Assembly: GCA_026224875.1 (NCBI GenBank)
Contig: JAMFRU010000058.1
Coordinates: 47,390 to 111,389, forward strand
DNA: 64,000 bases
Direction: 5' to 3'
From: Acidocella sp.
GTDB taxonomy: Bacteria > Pseudomonadota > Alphaproteobacteria > Acetobacterales > Acetobacteraceae
The notes beneath the pieces are model-generated. The model was not told the origin of the DNA, did no database searches, and worked only from the letters and a program-made list of their open reading frames with translations. Below, one piece after another: positions 33,668 to 42,502 of this stretch. Position numbers and translations under genes: made by a program. Position 1 is the stretch's first letter; the number at the start of each line of letters is the position of its first letter.

Positions 33668-34048
33668 GTGTCGAAGCCTGTTTCAGCCGTGCTGCATGTT
33701 TGTGTAACCTGCAAAGCCGGGACCGAATCCGAGCCGCGCCCTGGGCAGGAGCTGTATGACGTGCTGGGTGCGTTGCTGCGGGACGAGGTGGAATTGCGCC
33801 CGGTATCCTGCCTCGCCGCCTGCGAGCATGGCTGCACGGCGGCGATTTTTATGCCCGGCAAGAATTTCGGCTATCTGCTGGGCGGGCTGAGTGCCGATAT
33901 CGCCCCGGATATTCTCGACTACGCGCGCATCTACGCCGCGTCCGCCACTGGCGCCGTGATGCCCTCGCGTCGCGCCCCTTCGCTCGCCAATGCCATTTTG
34001 AGCCGCTTTCCGGCTTATGGGCTCGAACCCACAAAGGACTTCCCATGA
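33668..34048 (+). CDS. DUF1636 metal-binding (ferredoxin-like) protein
   Basis: A 126-residue protein with a CVTCKAG pair near residue 11 and CLAACEHGC near residue 48, resembling thioredoxin-like 2Fe-2S proteins. DUF1636 genes commonly travel with cobW and cobN; their role in cobalt or iron handling is not established. The start is taken as GTG 33668, seven bases after GGAGAG; the ORF-track ATG lies in the riboswitch leader. Its TGA overlaps cobW by 4 bp. Confidence 0.8.
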   Translation: MSKPVSAVLHVCVTCKAGTESEPRPGQELYDVLGALLRDEVELRPVSCLAACEHGCTAAIFMPGKNFGYLLGGLSADIAPDILDYARIYAASATGAVMPSRRAPSLANAILSRFPAYGLEPTKDFP

Positions 34049-35121
34049 ATAATCACGCTCAACTGCAAGCGGCGAAAATCCCGACCACGATCATCACCGG
34101 CTTTCTGGGTGCCGGCAAAACCACGCTGGTGCGGCATATTCTGGAAAACGCCGGTGGGCGCCGCTTGGCCGTGATCGTGAATGAATTCGGCGCGCGTGGG
34201 GTGGATGGCGAGATATTGCAGACTTGCGGGCTGGCGGCGTGCCCGGAGACGGATATCGTGGAACTCGCGAATGGCTGTTTGTGCTGCACCGTGGCGGATG
34301 ATTTTGTGCCGACGATCGAGGCGCTGATGGATCGCCCGAACCCGCCGGAGTATATTTTGATCGAGACATCCGGCCTTGCTCTGCCCAAGCCTTTGATCAA
34401 GGCGTTCGGCTGGCCCAGCATCCGCTCGCGGCTCACGGTGGATGGGGTAATCGCGGTGGTGGATGGGCCGGCGGTGGCGGCGGGGCGGTTTGCCGATGAT
34501 CCGGCGGAGGTTGCGCGCCAGCGGGCGGCGGACCCGTCGCTCGACCATGATAACCCGTTGGCGGAGGTATATGAGGACCAGATCCGCGCGGCCGATCTGG
34601 TGATTTTGAACAAGGCCGACCTGCTGGATGCGGATGCGTTGGCGAGGGTGCGGGCGATGATCGAGGAAACCTTGCCGCGCGCGACAAAAATGGTTGCGGC
34701 GACGGATGGGCGGCTGGACCTGGATGTGCTGCTCGGGCTGGCGGTGGGAGCAGAAAATGATCTCGCGGCGAGGCCGTCGCATCATGATGCCGAGGATGGT
34801 GCGCATGAGCATGATGATTTTACGAGTTTCGTTGTGAGTGTGCCCGAATTGACGGCGCCGGATTTGTTGCTGGCGCGGCTTGGGGCAGCGGTGGCGGCGC
34901 ATGATGTGCTGCGGGTGAAGGGTTTTCTCGCCGTGCAGGGAAAACCGTTGCGATTGGAGGTGCAGGGCGTGGGTTCGCGCTTCCGGCAGAATTTTACCCG
35001 CGCCTGGCGGGCGGATGAGGCGCGCGAAGGGCATCTGGTGGTGATCGGCCGGAGCGGGATGGACCGTGCTGGAATTGAAACCATGATCTCGGCCGAGATC
35101 GAAACGAAGATCGCGGGATAG
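34045..35121 (+). CDS. cobW: CobW GTPase (metal chaperone of the COG0523 family)
   Basis: A 358-residue G3E GTPase: P-loop GFLGAGKTTLVRHIL (residues ~18-32), metal motif GCLCC (~76), and GTP specificity NKADLLD (~192). A His/Asp-rich stretch (HHDAEDGAHEHDD, ~245) and a C-terminal CobW domain follow. It is thought to deliver Co2+ to the CobN chelatase. It sits directly before cobN with a 7-bp gap, under the second riboswitch. Confidence 0.95.
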   Translation: MNNHAQLQAAKIPTTIITGFLGAGKTTLVRHILENAGGRRLAVIVNEFGARGVDGEILQTCGLAACPETDIVELANGCLCCTVADDFVPTIEALMDRPNPPEYILIETSGLALPKPLIKAFGWPSIRSRLTVDGVIAVVDGPAVAAGRFADDPAEVARQRAADPSLDHDNPLAEVYEDQIRAADLVILNKADLLDADALARVRAMIEETLPRATKMVAATDGRLDLDVLLGLAVGAENDLAARPSHHDAEDGAHEHDDFTSFVVSVPELTAPDLLLARLGAAVAAHDVLRVKGFLAVQGKPLRLEVQGVGSRFRQNFTRAWRADEAREGHLVVIGRSGMDRAGIETMISAEIETKIAG

Positions 35122-35128
35122 CGGCGCG

Positions 35129-38100
35129 ATGCACATATTGTTCCGGGAACAGCGTCATCTGGATGAGGCCGCGGCAGCGGTCGATCTGGGGCAGAGCCCG
35201 GCGGATGTGGTGCTGTTGTCGTTCTCCGATGCCGATCTGGGTGCTGCTGCCATGGCCTGGGGGCGGATGGGGGATGAACGGCCGGGGCTGCGGCTGGCCA
35301 ATCTTGGGCAGTTGCGCCATCCGCTCTCGGTGGATTTATATGCCGAGCAGGTGTTGAGCCGCGCCAAGTGCGTGGTGGCGCGGCTGTTGGGCGGGGTGGA
35401 TTACTGGCGCTATGGCTGCGAGGAACTGCTGGCTTTGTGCAGGGCGGAGGGTAAGCCGCTGGCGATGATTTCCGGCGATGGCGTGGATGATGCGCGGTTG
35501 CAGGATTTTTCCACCGTATCGCCGCAGGTTCGGTTGGCTTTTGACGGGTATTTTCGCGAGGGAGGCCCGGAAAACTGGGCGAATGGGTTGTTGCTGGCGG
35601 GCTCGTTGGCTGGGCTATGCGCGCCGCCCGCGCAGATGCCTGCGCAGATGCCTGCGCCCGTGCCACGTTTTGGGGAGCATACGCTGGCAGCAGAGGGCGC
35701 GCCGGATGCGCCTTTGGCAGCGATGGTCTTTTACCGCTCGCATCTGCTCTCGGGCGATATCGCGCCGCTGGAGGCGCTGGCCGAAGCGCTGGTGATGCGC
35801 GGCATGCGCTGCCGGGCGATTTATGTGGACAGTCTTAAGGCGCCCGAGACCGGCGTGTTTGTGGCGGCGGTGTTGGGCAAATGGCGTCCGGCGGTGGTGC
35901 TGAATGCGACGGCGTTTGCCGCGCGCGGGCCGCATGGTTCGCCGCTGGATAAAGCCGGGTGCCCGGTGCTGCAGGTGATTCTGGCGGGTTCGACGGAAGA
36001 GGGCTGGCGCAATTCCACGCGCGGGCTCTCGCCGGCGGATATGGCGATGCAGATTGTGCTGCCGGAATGCGACGGGCGGCTCTCGACCAGTGCGATTTCG
36101 TTCAAGACGCCGGGCATGCAGGTGCAGGGGCTGGAGTTTGCCCAGACATTGCATATTCCTGTCCCAGCCCAGGTGGCGTTGGTAGCAGACCGGGCGGCGG
36201 GGTGGGTGCGGCTGGCGCAGACACCAGCGGGGCAGAGGCGGGTCGCGATTGTGCTGTCGGATTATCCGGGGGCGGCGGGGGCGCAGGGGCAGATCGGCCA
36301 TGCCGTCGGGCTGGATAGCTTTAAAAGCCTCGACAATATGGCGGGGCTTTTACGCGCGAATTTCTATGATGTGCCGGCGGGGAATGTCGCCGCCTTGCGC
36401 GAAATTGCTCCGCAGGCGTTTTTGACCCTGGCGGATTACGAAAGGCTTTTTGCCACGCTGCCCGGGAATGTGCAGGCGCGGGTGCGGGCGGCCTGGGGCG
36501 AGCCTGCCGAGGACCCCGCTTTGGCAAATGGCGCGTTCGTGCTGCCATATTTGCGGCGGGGAAAACTGATCGTGGCGGTGCAGCCGGATCGTGGTGCCGC
36601 GCAGGAGAAAAAAGCCTCCTATCACGATCCGGATCTGCCGCCGCGCCATCTTTATGTCGCGTTCTATCTGTGGCTGCGGCTGGAGGTGCAAATTCATGCG
36701 TTGGTGCATTTAGGGACGCATGGCACGCTGGAATGGCTGCCGGGCAAGGCGCTGGCACCGGACCCGGAGAATTGCTTTCCGGCGGCACTCTGTGGTGGTT
36801 TGCCGGTGATCTACCCGTTTATTGTGAACAACCCAGGCGAAGCAGCGGTGGCGCGGCGGCGTCTGGGGGCGGTGGTGCTCGGGCATCTGACGCCGCCGCT
36901 GAAATCGGCGGGCGTGCATGGTGAGGCGGCAGCGCTTGAGCGGCTGATCGATGATTATGCGGCGGCGGATGGTCTGGACCGGCGGCGCACCGAAATGCTG
37001 CGCGTAGAAATTCTAAGCCGTGCGGCGGCGGCGGGGCTGTTGGAAGAGAGCGGCTGCGCGCGCGGCATGCCGGCGGATGACGCGCTGGCGCGGCTGGATG
37101 CGTATCTCTGCGATGTGAAAGAGCTGCAAATCCGCGATGGGCTGCATGTGTTTGGCCAATCCCCCATATTTGAACGGCGTTCATCTCTTCTGGCAGCAAT
37201 GGCTGATGCTTCTCCTGGCGCAGATCCAACGGCAGTCGCCACGGCGCTGGACGCCTGTGCGCAAAGCGAAGCCAACGGATTTCTGGCCGCACTGGATGGG
37301 CGCTTCGTAGCACCCGGCCCGGCGGGCGCGCCGACGCGCGGGCGGGTGGATGTGCTGCCGACCGGGCGCAATCTGTTCAGCCTGGACCCGCGCACCACGC
37401 CGACGCGCGCTGCCATGGTGCTGGGGCGCAAATCCGCCGAGGCGATTTTGCGCCGGCATCTGCAGGAGCAAGGGGACTGGCCGCGCAGCCTGGTGATCGA
37501 CCTTTGGGGCAGTGCGGCACTGCGCACCGGCGGCGAGGATTTGGCGCTCGCCTTTGTGCTGATGGGAGCAGAGCCGGTCTGGGATGAGGGGTCGAGCCGG
37601 ATCAGCGGGGTGGAAATTGTGCCGCTGGCGGTGCTCGACCGGCCGCGCGTGGATGTGACCTTGCGGATTTCCGGCCTGTTCCGCGATGCGTTCGAGACAC
37701 AGATGACGATGTTCGACCTGGCGGTGCAAAGCATTGCCGCGCGCGATGAGCCGGGGGAGTGGAACCGGCTGGCGCAGGCGGCGGCGGGGCTGGTAGGGGC
37801 GGAATTGCGGCAGGCCACGGCGCGGATTTTTGGCGCGGCACCTGGGGCTTACGGCGCGGGGGTGACCGGGCTGATCCATGCCGAGGCGTTCGAGGATAAA
37901 ACCGCGCTGGGTGAGGCCTATTTGGCGGCATCCTCCTTTGCCTATGGGCAGGGTTTGGAGGGTGTGGCGGACGCGCCTGGCTTTGCGGCTCTGGTCGCGG
38001 GGGCTGATGCGTTCGTGCATCAGCAGGATCATGCCGAGGTGGATATTCTGGATGGGTTGGATTTCGCGGCCTTCGAGGGTGGGTTCGCTGCTGCTGCGGC

Positions 38101-38491
38101 GGCTCTGGGGGCATCGCCTGCGCTGTACCATGTGGATAATGCCATTCCGGATGCGCCGCGCGTGCGGGCCTTGCGTGAAGAGATTGTGCGGGTGGTCAGG
38201 GGGCGGGCTGCCAATCCGGAATGGATCGCGGGGATGATGCGGCATGATTATCGCGGGGCGGGCGAGATCAGCCGGGCACTGGACGGGTTGTATGCGTTTG
38301 CGGCGACCGTGCCGGGGCGGTTTGATGCGCAGTTCGAGCTGATGTTTGAAGCGACTTTGGGCAATGCGGCGGTGGATGAGTTTTTACGTCACGCCAACCC
38401 GGCGGCGCACGCGGCGATGCAGGAGCGGTTTCGCAACGCCGTGGCGCGGGGGCTTTGGCACAGCCGGCGCAACAGTGCGGCGCTGGCATGA
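35129..38491 (+). CDS. cobN: Cobaltochelatase subunit CobN
   Basis: A 1120-residue large subunit that inserts Co2+ into hydrogenobyrinic acid a,c-diamide with CobS and CobT and ATP. The N-terminus has MHILFREQ and DLGQSPADVVLLSF. Core blocks include GHAVGLDSFKSLDNMAGLL-like (~395), LVHLGTHGTLEWLPGKA (~530), RTTPTRAAMVLGRKSAEAIL (~755) and IRISGLFRDAFETQMTMFDLAVQ-like (~850). It is shorter than the ~1250-1270 residues often seen, mainly through compact N-terminal parts. The CobS and CobT partners are not in the window. It overlaps cobG by 4 bp. Confidence 0.95.
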   Translation: MHILFREQRHLDEAAAAVDLGQSPADVVLLSFSDADLGAAAMAWGRMGDERPGLRLANLGQLRHPLSVDLYAEQVLSRAKCVVARLLGGVDYWRYGCEELLALCRAEGKPLAMISGDGVDDARLQDFSTVSPQVRLAFDGYFREGGPENWANGLLLAGSLAGLCAPPAQMPAQMPAPVPRFGEHTLAAEGAPDAPLAAMVFYRSHLLSGDIAPLEALAEALVMRGMRCRAIYVDSLKAPETGVFVAAVLGKWRPAVVLNATAFAARGPHGSPLDKAGCPVLQVILAGSTEEGWRNSTRGLSPADMAMQIVLPECDGRLSTSAISFKTPGMQVQGLEFAQTLHIPVPAQVALVADRAAGWVRLAQTPAGQRRVAIVLSDYPGAAGAQGQIGHAVGLDSFKSLDNMAGLLRANFYDVPAGNVAALREIAPQAFLTLADYERLFATLPGNVQARVRAAWGEPAEDPALANGAFVLPYLRRGKLIVAVQPDRGAAQEKKASYHDPDLPPRHLYVAFYLWLRLEVQIHALVHLGTHGTLEWLPGKALAPDPENCFPAALCGGLPVIYPFIVNNPGEAAVARRRLGAVVLGHLTPPLKSAGVHGEAAALERLIDDYAAADGLDRRRTEMLRVEILSRAAAAGLLEESGCARGMPADDALARLDAYLCDVKELQIRDGLHVFGQSPIFERRSSLLAAMADASPGADPTAVATALDACAQSEANGFLAALDGRFVAPGPAGAPTRGRVDVLPTGRNLFSLDPRTTPTRAAMVLGRKSAEAILRRHLQEQGDWPRSLVIDLWGSAALRTGGEDLALAFVLMGAEPVWDEGSSRISGVEIVPLAVLDRPRVDVTLRISGLFRDAFETQMTMFDLAVQSIAARDEPGEWNRLAQAAAGLVGAELRQATARIFGAAPGAYGAGVTGLIHAEAFEDKTALGEAYLAASSFAYGQGLEGVADAPGFAALVAGADAFVHQQDHAEVDILDGLDFAAFEGGFAAAAAALGASPALYHVDNAIPDAPRVRALREEIVRVVRGRAANPEWIAGMMRHDYRGAGEISRALDGLYAFAATVPGRFDAQFELMFEATLGNAAVDEFLRHANPAAHAAMQERFRNAVARGLWHSRRNSAALA
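35630..35653 (+). repeat. 12-bp tandem duplication inside cobN
   Basis: GCGCAGATGCCT occurs twice head to tail, adding an AQMP pair in a Pro-rich linker of CobN. It is in frame and probably neutral. Confidence 0.7.
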
Positions 38492-39630
38492 AGACCCGCG
38501 GCTGGTGCCCCGATTTATACACGCCGATGGCAGCGGGCGATGGGGTTTTGGTGCGCGTAAAACCAGAAGTGGCGGGGGTGAGTGCTGCGCAGCTGCGGAT
38601 GCTGGCCGATGCGGTGGAGAGTTGTGGGTCCGGGCGGGTGGAGATCACAAACCGGGGGAATTTTCAGGTACGCGGGCTCTCGGGTGAGACCGTGCCGGCA
38701 TTTGCCAAAGCGATGTTGGCGGCGGGGCTGGCCAGTGCCGATTCGGCGGTCGAGCGGCGGCGCAATATTTTGCTCCATGTCCCGGTTGAGCCCGAGATGC
38801 TGCGGATTGCGCGGGCGCTTGAGGCTTGGGTGAAGGCCGATGAGAGCCTGGTCGCCCTGCCGGGAAAATTTGGTTTTGCCGTGGGCGGGATGGGGGCGGA
38901 TATCAATGTGCTCCCGGGTGGTGTGGTGCTGCCGGGAGGGTATGCCACGGCGGTGGAGCCGGTCACGGCCGTGCAGGCGCTGACCCGGGCTTTTTTGCAT
39001 CTGGCCGGAACGGATGTGACACGTATGGCGACCTTGGTTGCGGCCGTTGGCGCGGAGGCGGTGTTTACCGAGGCGGGGCTGCCGATGCAGGTGGTTCAGC
39101 TGCCGGATGCCGTGCCGCAGGTTGGGCCGATGGCCGGCGGTTTTGGGCTCGGCGTGGGATTTGGTCAGCTGGATGCGGCGATACTGCGCGACGGGGCCGG
39201 GTTGGCGGAGCGATTTGGGGACGGCTGGCTGCGGACGACTAGTGCGCGCAGTCTTGTGGTAATGGGAACCGGCGATAATACCGATGCAATCGCCATAGAG
39301 GCTGAAGCCGCCGGTTTCATCATTGCGCCGGACGATGTGCGATTGCGGATTGTTGCCTGTGCTGGCCTGCCCGCCTGTCCGCAGGGGCTGGTGGATGCGC
39401 GGGCTGTCGCAACCCGGCTGGTGCCGCATTGGGCGGGGACCGGGGTGCTGCATGTTTCGGCTTGCTCCAAAGGCTGTGCGGTGCCCGGCGGGGCGGCGGT
39501 TACGTTGGTGGCGGAGGGGAAGACCTACAACGTGGTGCTGAACGGACGGGCGCGGGACGTGCCGGCAGTTGCCGGGCTCTCATTGGACGAAACGGTGCAA
39601 TGGATGCGAGAGAGGCGGCTGTGCCAATGA
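38488..39630 (+). CDS. cobG: Precorrin-3B synthase CobG
   Basis: A 380-residue oxygen-dependent enzyme that converts precorrin-3A to precorrin-3B before ring contraction, the hallmark of the aerobic pathway. It has the nitrite/sulfite-reductase fold with ferredoxin-like half-domains (RVEITNRGNFQVRGL, ~residue 60) and a 4Fe-4S site from CAGLPACPQGL (~290) and VSACSKGC (~325). The start at 38488 overlaps cobN by 4 bp (ATGA). Confidence 0.93.
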   Translation: MKTRGWCPDLYTPMAAGDGVLVRVKPEVAGVSAAQLRMLADAVESCGSGRVEITNRGNFQVRGLSGETVPAFAKAMLAAGLASADSAVERRRNILLHVPVEPEMLRIARALEAWVKADESLVALPGKFGFAVGGMGADINVLPGGVVLPGGYATAVEPVTAVQALTRAFLHLAGTDVTRMATLVAAVGAEAVFTEAGLPMQVVQLPDAVPQVGPMAGGFGLGVGFGQLDAAILRDGAGLAERFGDGWLRTTSARSLVVMGTGDNTDAIAIEAEAAGFIIAPDDVRLRIVACAGLPACPQGLVDARAVATRLVPHWAGTGVLHVSACSKGCAVPGGAAVTLVAEGKTYNVVLNGRARDVPAVAGLSLDETVQWMRERRLCQ

Positions 39631-39652
39631 GTGAGCGCGCGAGTGAGAACAC

Positions 39653-40276
39653 ATGAGAAACTATATCCGCGACGGTGCGGCGATTTATGCGGAGTCTTTT
39701 GCGACGATCCGGCGCGAGGCTGATCTGAGAGGGTTCTCGGCGGAGGAGGCGCGCGTCGTGGTGCGGATGATCCATGCCTGTGGTGTGGTCGATCTGCCAG
39801 GTGATGTGCGGTTTGGCGGCGGGTTTGTGGAAGCGGCCAGGGCGGCGCTGCTGGCAGGCGCGCCGGTGCTGTGTGACTCCGAGATGGTGGCGCATGGCAT
39901 AACGCGCGCGCGGCTGCCGGCGAAGAACGAGGTGATCTGCACTTTGCGCGCGGCGGAAACCCAGGCGCTTGCGGCGCGGATCGGCAACACCCGCTCGGCG
40001 GCGGCGCTCGATTTATGGGGCGAACGGATGGCGGGTGCGGTGGTTGCCATCGGCAATGCGCCGACGGCGTTGTTTCATCTGCTGGAATTGCTGGATGCGG
40101 GTGCAGCCCCGCCGGCGGCGATCATCGGTATTCCGGTGGGGTTTGTGGGGGCGGCGGAGTCTAAGGTGGCGCTCGCGGCTGACAGCCGTGTGCCGTTCGT
40201 GATCGTGCAAGGCCGGCGCGGCGGGAGTGCGATGGCGGCAGCGGCCGTAAATGCGCTGGCGAGCGAGGCGGAATAA
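39653..40276 (+). CDS. cobH: Precorrin-8X methylmutase CobH
   Basis: A 207-residue enzyme that moves the C11 methyl to C12 to give hydrogenobyrinic acid. The active-site His is in VRMIHACGVVDL (residue ~43). Family blocks SAAALDLWGERMAGAVVAIGNAPTAL (~110-135) and GIPVGFVGAAESK (~160) are present. One base overlaps cobI (TAATG). Confidence 0.95.
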   Translation: MRNYIRDGAAIYAESFATIRREADLRGFSAEEARVVVRMIHACGVVDLPGDVRFGGGFVEAARAALLAGAPVLCDSEMVAHGITRARLPAKNEVICTLRAAETQALAARIGNTRSAAALDLWGERMAGAVVAIGNAPTALFHLLELLDAGAAPPAAIIGIPVGFVGAAESKVALAADSRVPFVIVQGRRGGSAMAAAAVNALASEAE

Positions 40277-40995
40277 TGCCGGAGGGGCGGTTTTATATTC
40301 TGGGGCTAGGGCCTGGTGACCCTGAATTGATGACGCTCAAAGCCGCGCGCATCTTGGGCCAGGTGCCGGTTGTGGCGTTTTTCGCGAAACGAGGGCGTGT
40401 AGGCCATGCGCGCACCATCGTGGATGGGCAGTTGCGCAAGGATGCCGAGGAGCTGCGCCTGGAATATCCTTTTACCACCGAGGTTGATGTGGCGAGTCCG
40501 CGTTACCTGGCGGAGATGGGCGTGTTTTATGAGGCCTGTGCGGATAAGCTACGGGAGCATTTGCAGGAAGGCCGGGATGTTGCGCTGCTGTGCGAAGGGG
40601 ACCCGTTTCTCTACGGCTCGGCGATGTATTTGTTCGACCGGCTGGAGGGCGCGGAAATTGTTCCGGGCGTGAGTGGTATGAGCGGATGCTGGAGCCGCGC
40701 TGGTGTGCCGATGGTGCATGGCGATGATGTGCTGGCCGTGCTGCCCGGCACGCTGGATGAAGAAACATTGACTGCCCGCTTAAAACTTTGCGATGCGGCG
40801 GTGTTGATGAAGGTTGGGCGCAACTTGCCGAAAATCTGCGATGCGCTGCGTGCGGCCGGGCTGTTCGAGCGGGCAGTTTATATCGAGCGCGGGACGATGG
40901 CGGATGAGCTGGTGATAAAACTGGCCGATCGCGGGGACGGCCCGGCGCCGTATTTCTCGATGGTGCTGGTGCCGGGGCGGCAACGCGCGCGATGA
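40276..40995 (+). CDS. cobI: Precorrin-2 C20-methyltransferase CobI
   Basis: A 239-residue SAM-dependent tetrapyrrole methylase. The N-terminal SAM loop is YILGLGPGDPELMTLKAARIL (residues 7-27); VALLCEGDPFLYGSAMYLFDRL (~100-120) and IVPGVSGMSGCWSRAGVPM follow. It acts just before CobG. Overlaps cobJ by 4 bp. Confidence 0.95.
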   Translation: MPEGRFYILGLGPGDPELMTLKAARILGQVPVVAFFAKRGRVGHARTIVDGQLRKDAEELRLEYPFTTEVDVASPRYLAEMGVFYEACADKLREHLQEGRDVALLCEGDPFLYGSAMYLFDRLEGAEIVPGVSGMSGCWSRAGVPMVHGDDVLAVLPGTLDEETLTARLKLCDAAVLMKVGRNLPKICDALRAAGLFERAVYIERGTMADELVIKLADRGDGPAPYFSMVLVPGRQRAR

Positions 40996-41744
40996 GCGGG
41001 AAATTATTCATCATTGGTCTTGGGCCAGGGGATGCGGCGATGCTGACACCGCAAGCCGCAAACGCGCTGGCACAGGCAACTGATCTGGTGGGCTACGGGC
41101 CTTATGTGGTGCGCGCGCCGGAGCGGGTAGGGCAGATACGGCACATATCCGATAATCGCGAGGAGCTGGACCGGGCCCGGCATGCGCTGGAGATGGCAGC
41201 GGCGGGGCGTGTGGTCGCCGTACTTTCCGCCGGCGATGCGGGTGTGTTCGGCATGGCGAGTGCTGTGTTTGAGGCGATTGATAAAGGCGAACCGGCATGG
41301 CGGGGGCTGGAGGTTGAGGTGGTTGCCGGGGTTTCCGCCATGTTCGCGGCGGCGGCCCGGGTGGGGGCGTTTTTGGGGCATGATTTTTGCGCCATCTCGC
41401 TCTCCGACAATTTGAAACCCTGGGCGTTGGTGCTGCAAAGATTGCGGGTAGCGGCTGAGGCTGGGTTCGCGATGGCATTGTACAATCCACACTCCGGGGC
41501 GCGGCCCTGGCAGCTGAATGCGGCTTTTGAAGTGCTGCGTGAAATTCTGCCGCCGGCGACGCCGGTGGTGTTTGCTACCGCAGTAAGCCGGGCGGATGAG
41601 CGGGTTTATATTACGACGCTGGCGGAGGCGGAATCTTCGCGCGCCGATATGCGTACGCTGGTGCTGGTAGGTACGGCGGAAACCAAGCTCGTCGAGCGGC
41701 CTGGGCGGGAGCCCTGGGTTTATGCGCCCCGGAGCGTAGCGTGA
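40992..41744 (+). CDS. cobJ: Precorrin-3B C17-methyltransferase CobJ
   Basis: A 250-residue methylase that performs ring contraction after CobG. Blocks: FIIGLGPGDAAMLTPQAANAL (residues 5-25), DLVGYGPYV (~32), VAVLSAGDAGVFGMASAVFEA (~77) and FAMALYNPHSGARPWQL (~165). Its last 25 bp overlap convergently the 3' end of cobK on the other strand. Confidence 0.95.
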   Translation: MSGKLFIIGLGPGDAAMLTPQAANALAQATDLVGYGPYVVRAPERVGQIRHISDNREELDRARHALEMAAAGRVVAVLSAGDAGVFGMASAVFEAIDKGEPAWRGLEVEVVAGVSAMFAAAARVGAFLGHDFCAISLSDNLKPWALVLQRLRVAAEAGFAMALYNPHSGARPWQLNAAFEVLREILPPATPVVFATAVSRADERVYITTLAEAESSRADMRTLVLVGTAETKLVERPGREPWVYAPRSVA

Positions 41745-42502
41745 TGCAGAGTTTCGAGCCACGCGAGCGCGCCCGGCGCATCCCCGGTTTTTACGGCGTT
41801 GAGGCCGGTGACATCCGGCCATTCCGGCCGTGCAACCATGATGACCGGCAAACCCAGCGCCCGCGCGGCGTGCAGTTTCGATTCAGTGGCGGTACCGCCC
41901 GAATTTTTCGTAACGATCACCTCGATGCGATGTTCGGCAAGCAACTGCTGGTCCTCGATTTGCGTGAACGGCCCGCGCGCGGTGACGATTTTTGCGCGCG
42001 GCGGCAGGGTTTCGGGTGGCGGAGCATCGACGCTGCGGATGAGGTAATCGTGCCATGGCGTGGCGGCGAAGGGGGCGAGGTCTTTTCGGCCGATTGTCAG
42101 CAGGACACGGCGCGGGCTGTTGCCCAGAGCGGCGGCGGCCTTGGTCATGCCGGCCACCTCGCGCCAGTTGTCGCCTTGTTTGGCCTGCCAGGCGGGGCGC
42201 TCGATAAAAAGCAGCGGGATTTGCGTGGCACGTCCGGCGGCGGTGGCATTGGCGCGCATCTGCACGGCGAAGGGGTGGGTGGCGATAATCAGCGCCTGGA
42301 TGTTCTGCTCTTCGATATAGCTGGTGAGGCCCGCGACCCCGCCGAAACCGCCGCTGCGCCAGGGAATGTCCGGCAGGCGCGGCGAAGCGGTAACGCCGGC
42401 CAGCGAGAGCATCGGACTGAAACGCGAATTGCCCGCCAGCAGCCCGGCCAAAGCGGAGGCTTCGCCGGTGCCGCCCAGGATGAGGATTTTTAACGGTGGC
42501 AT
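41720..42502 (-). CDS. cobK: Precorrin-6A reductase CobK
   Basis: A 260-residue NADPH-dependent reductase. N-terminal LKILILGGTGEASALAGLLAG, mid FGGVAGLTSYIEEQNIQALIIATHPFAVQMRANA and C-terminal VIVTKNSGGTATESKLHAARALGLPVIMVARPEWP are characteristic (quoted in parts of the family). It lies on the opposite strand within the plus-strand cluster: its 3' end overlaps cobJ by 25 bp and its ATG (42502) overlaps the cobL start by 7 bp. Confidence 0.95.
   Translation of the reverse strand: MPPLKILILGGTGEASALAGLLAGNSRFSPMLSLAGVTASPRLPDIPWRSGGFGGVAGLTSYIEEQNIQALIIATHPFAVQMRANATAAGRATQIPLLFIERPAWQAKQGDNWREVAGMTKAAAALGNSPRRVLLTIGRKDLAPFAATPWHDYLIRSVDAPPPETLPPRAKIVTARGPFTQIEDQQLLAEHRIEVIVTKNSGGTATESKLHAARALGLPVIMVARPEWPDVTGLNAVKTGDAPGALAWLETLHHATLRGA

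Noticed and set aside
34015-35136. 373-residue minus ORF opposite cobW
   Set aside because: His/Arg/Pro-rich composition typical of antisense of GC-rich coding DNA; cobW is certain.
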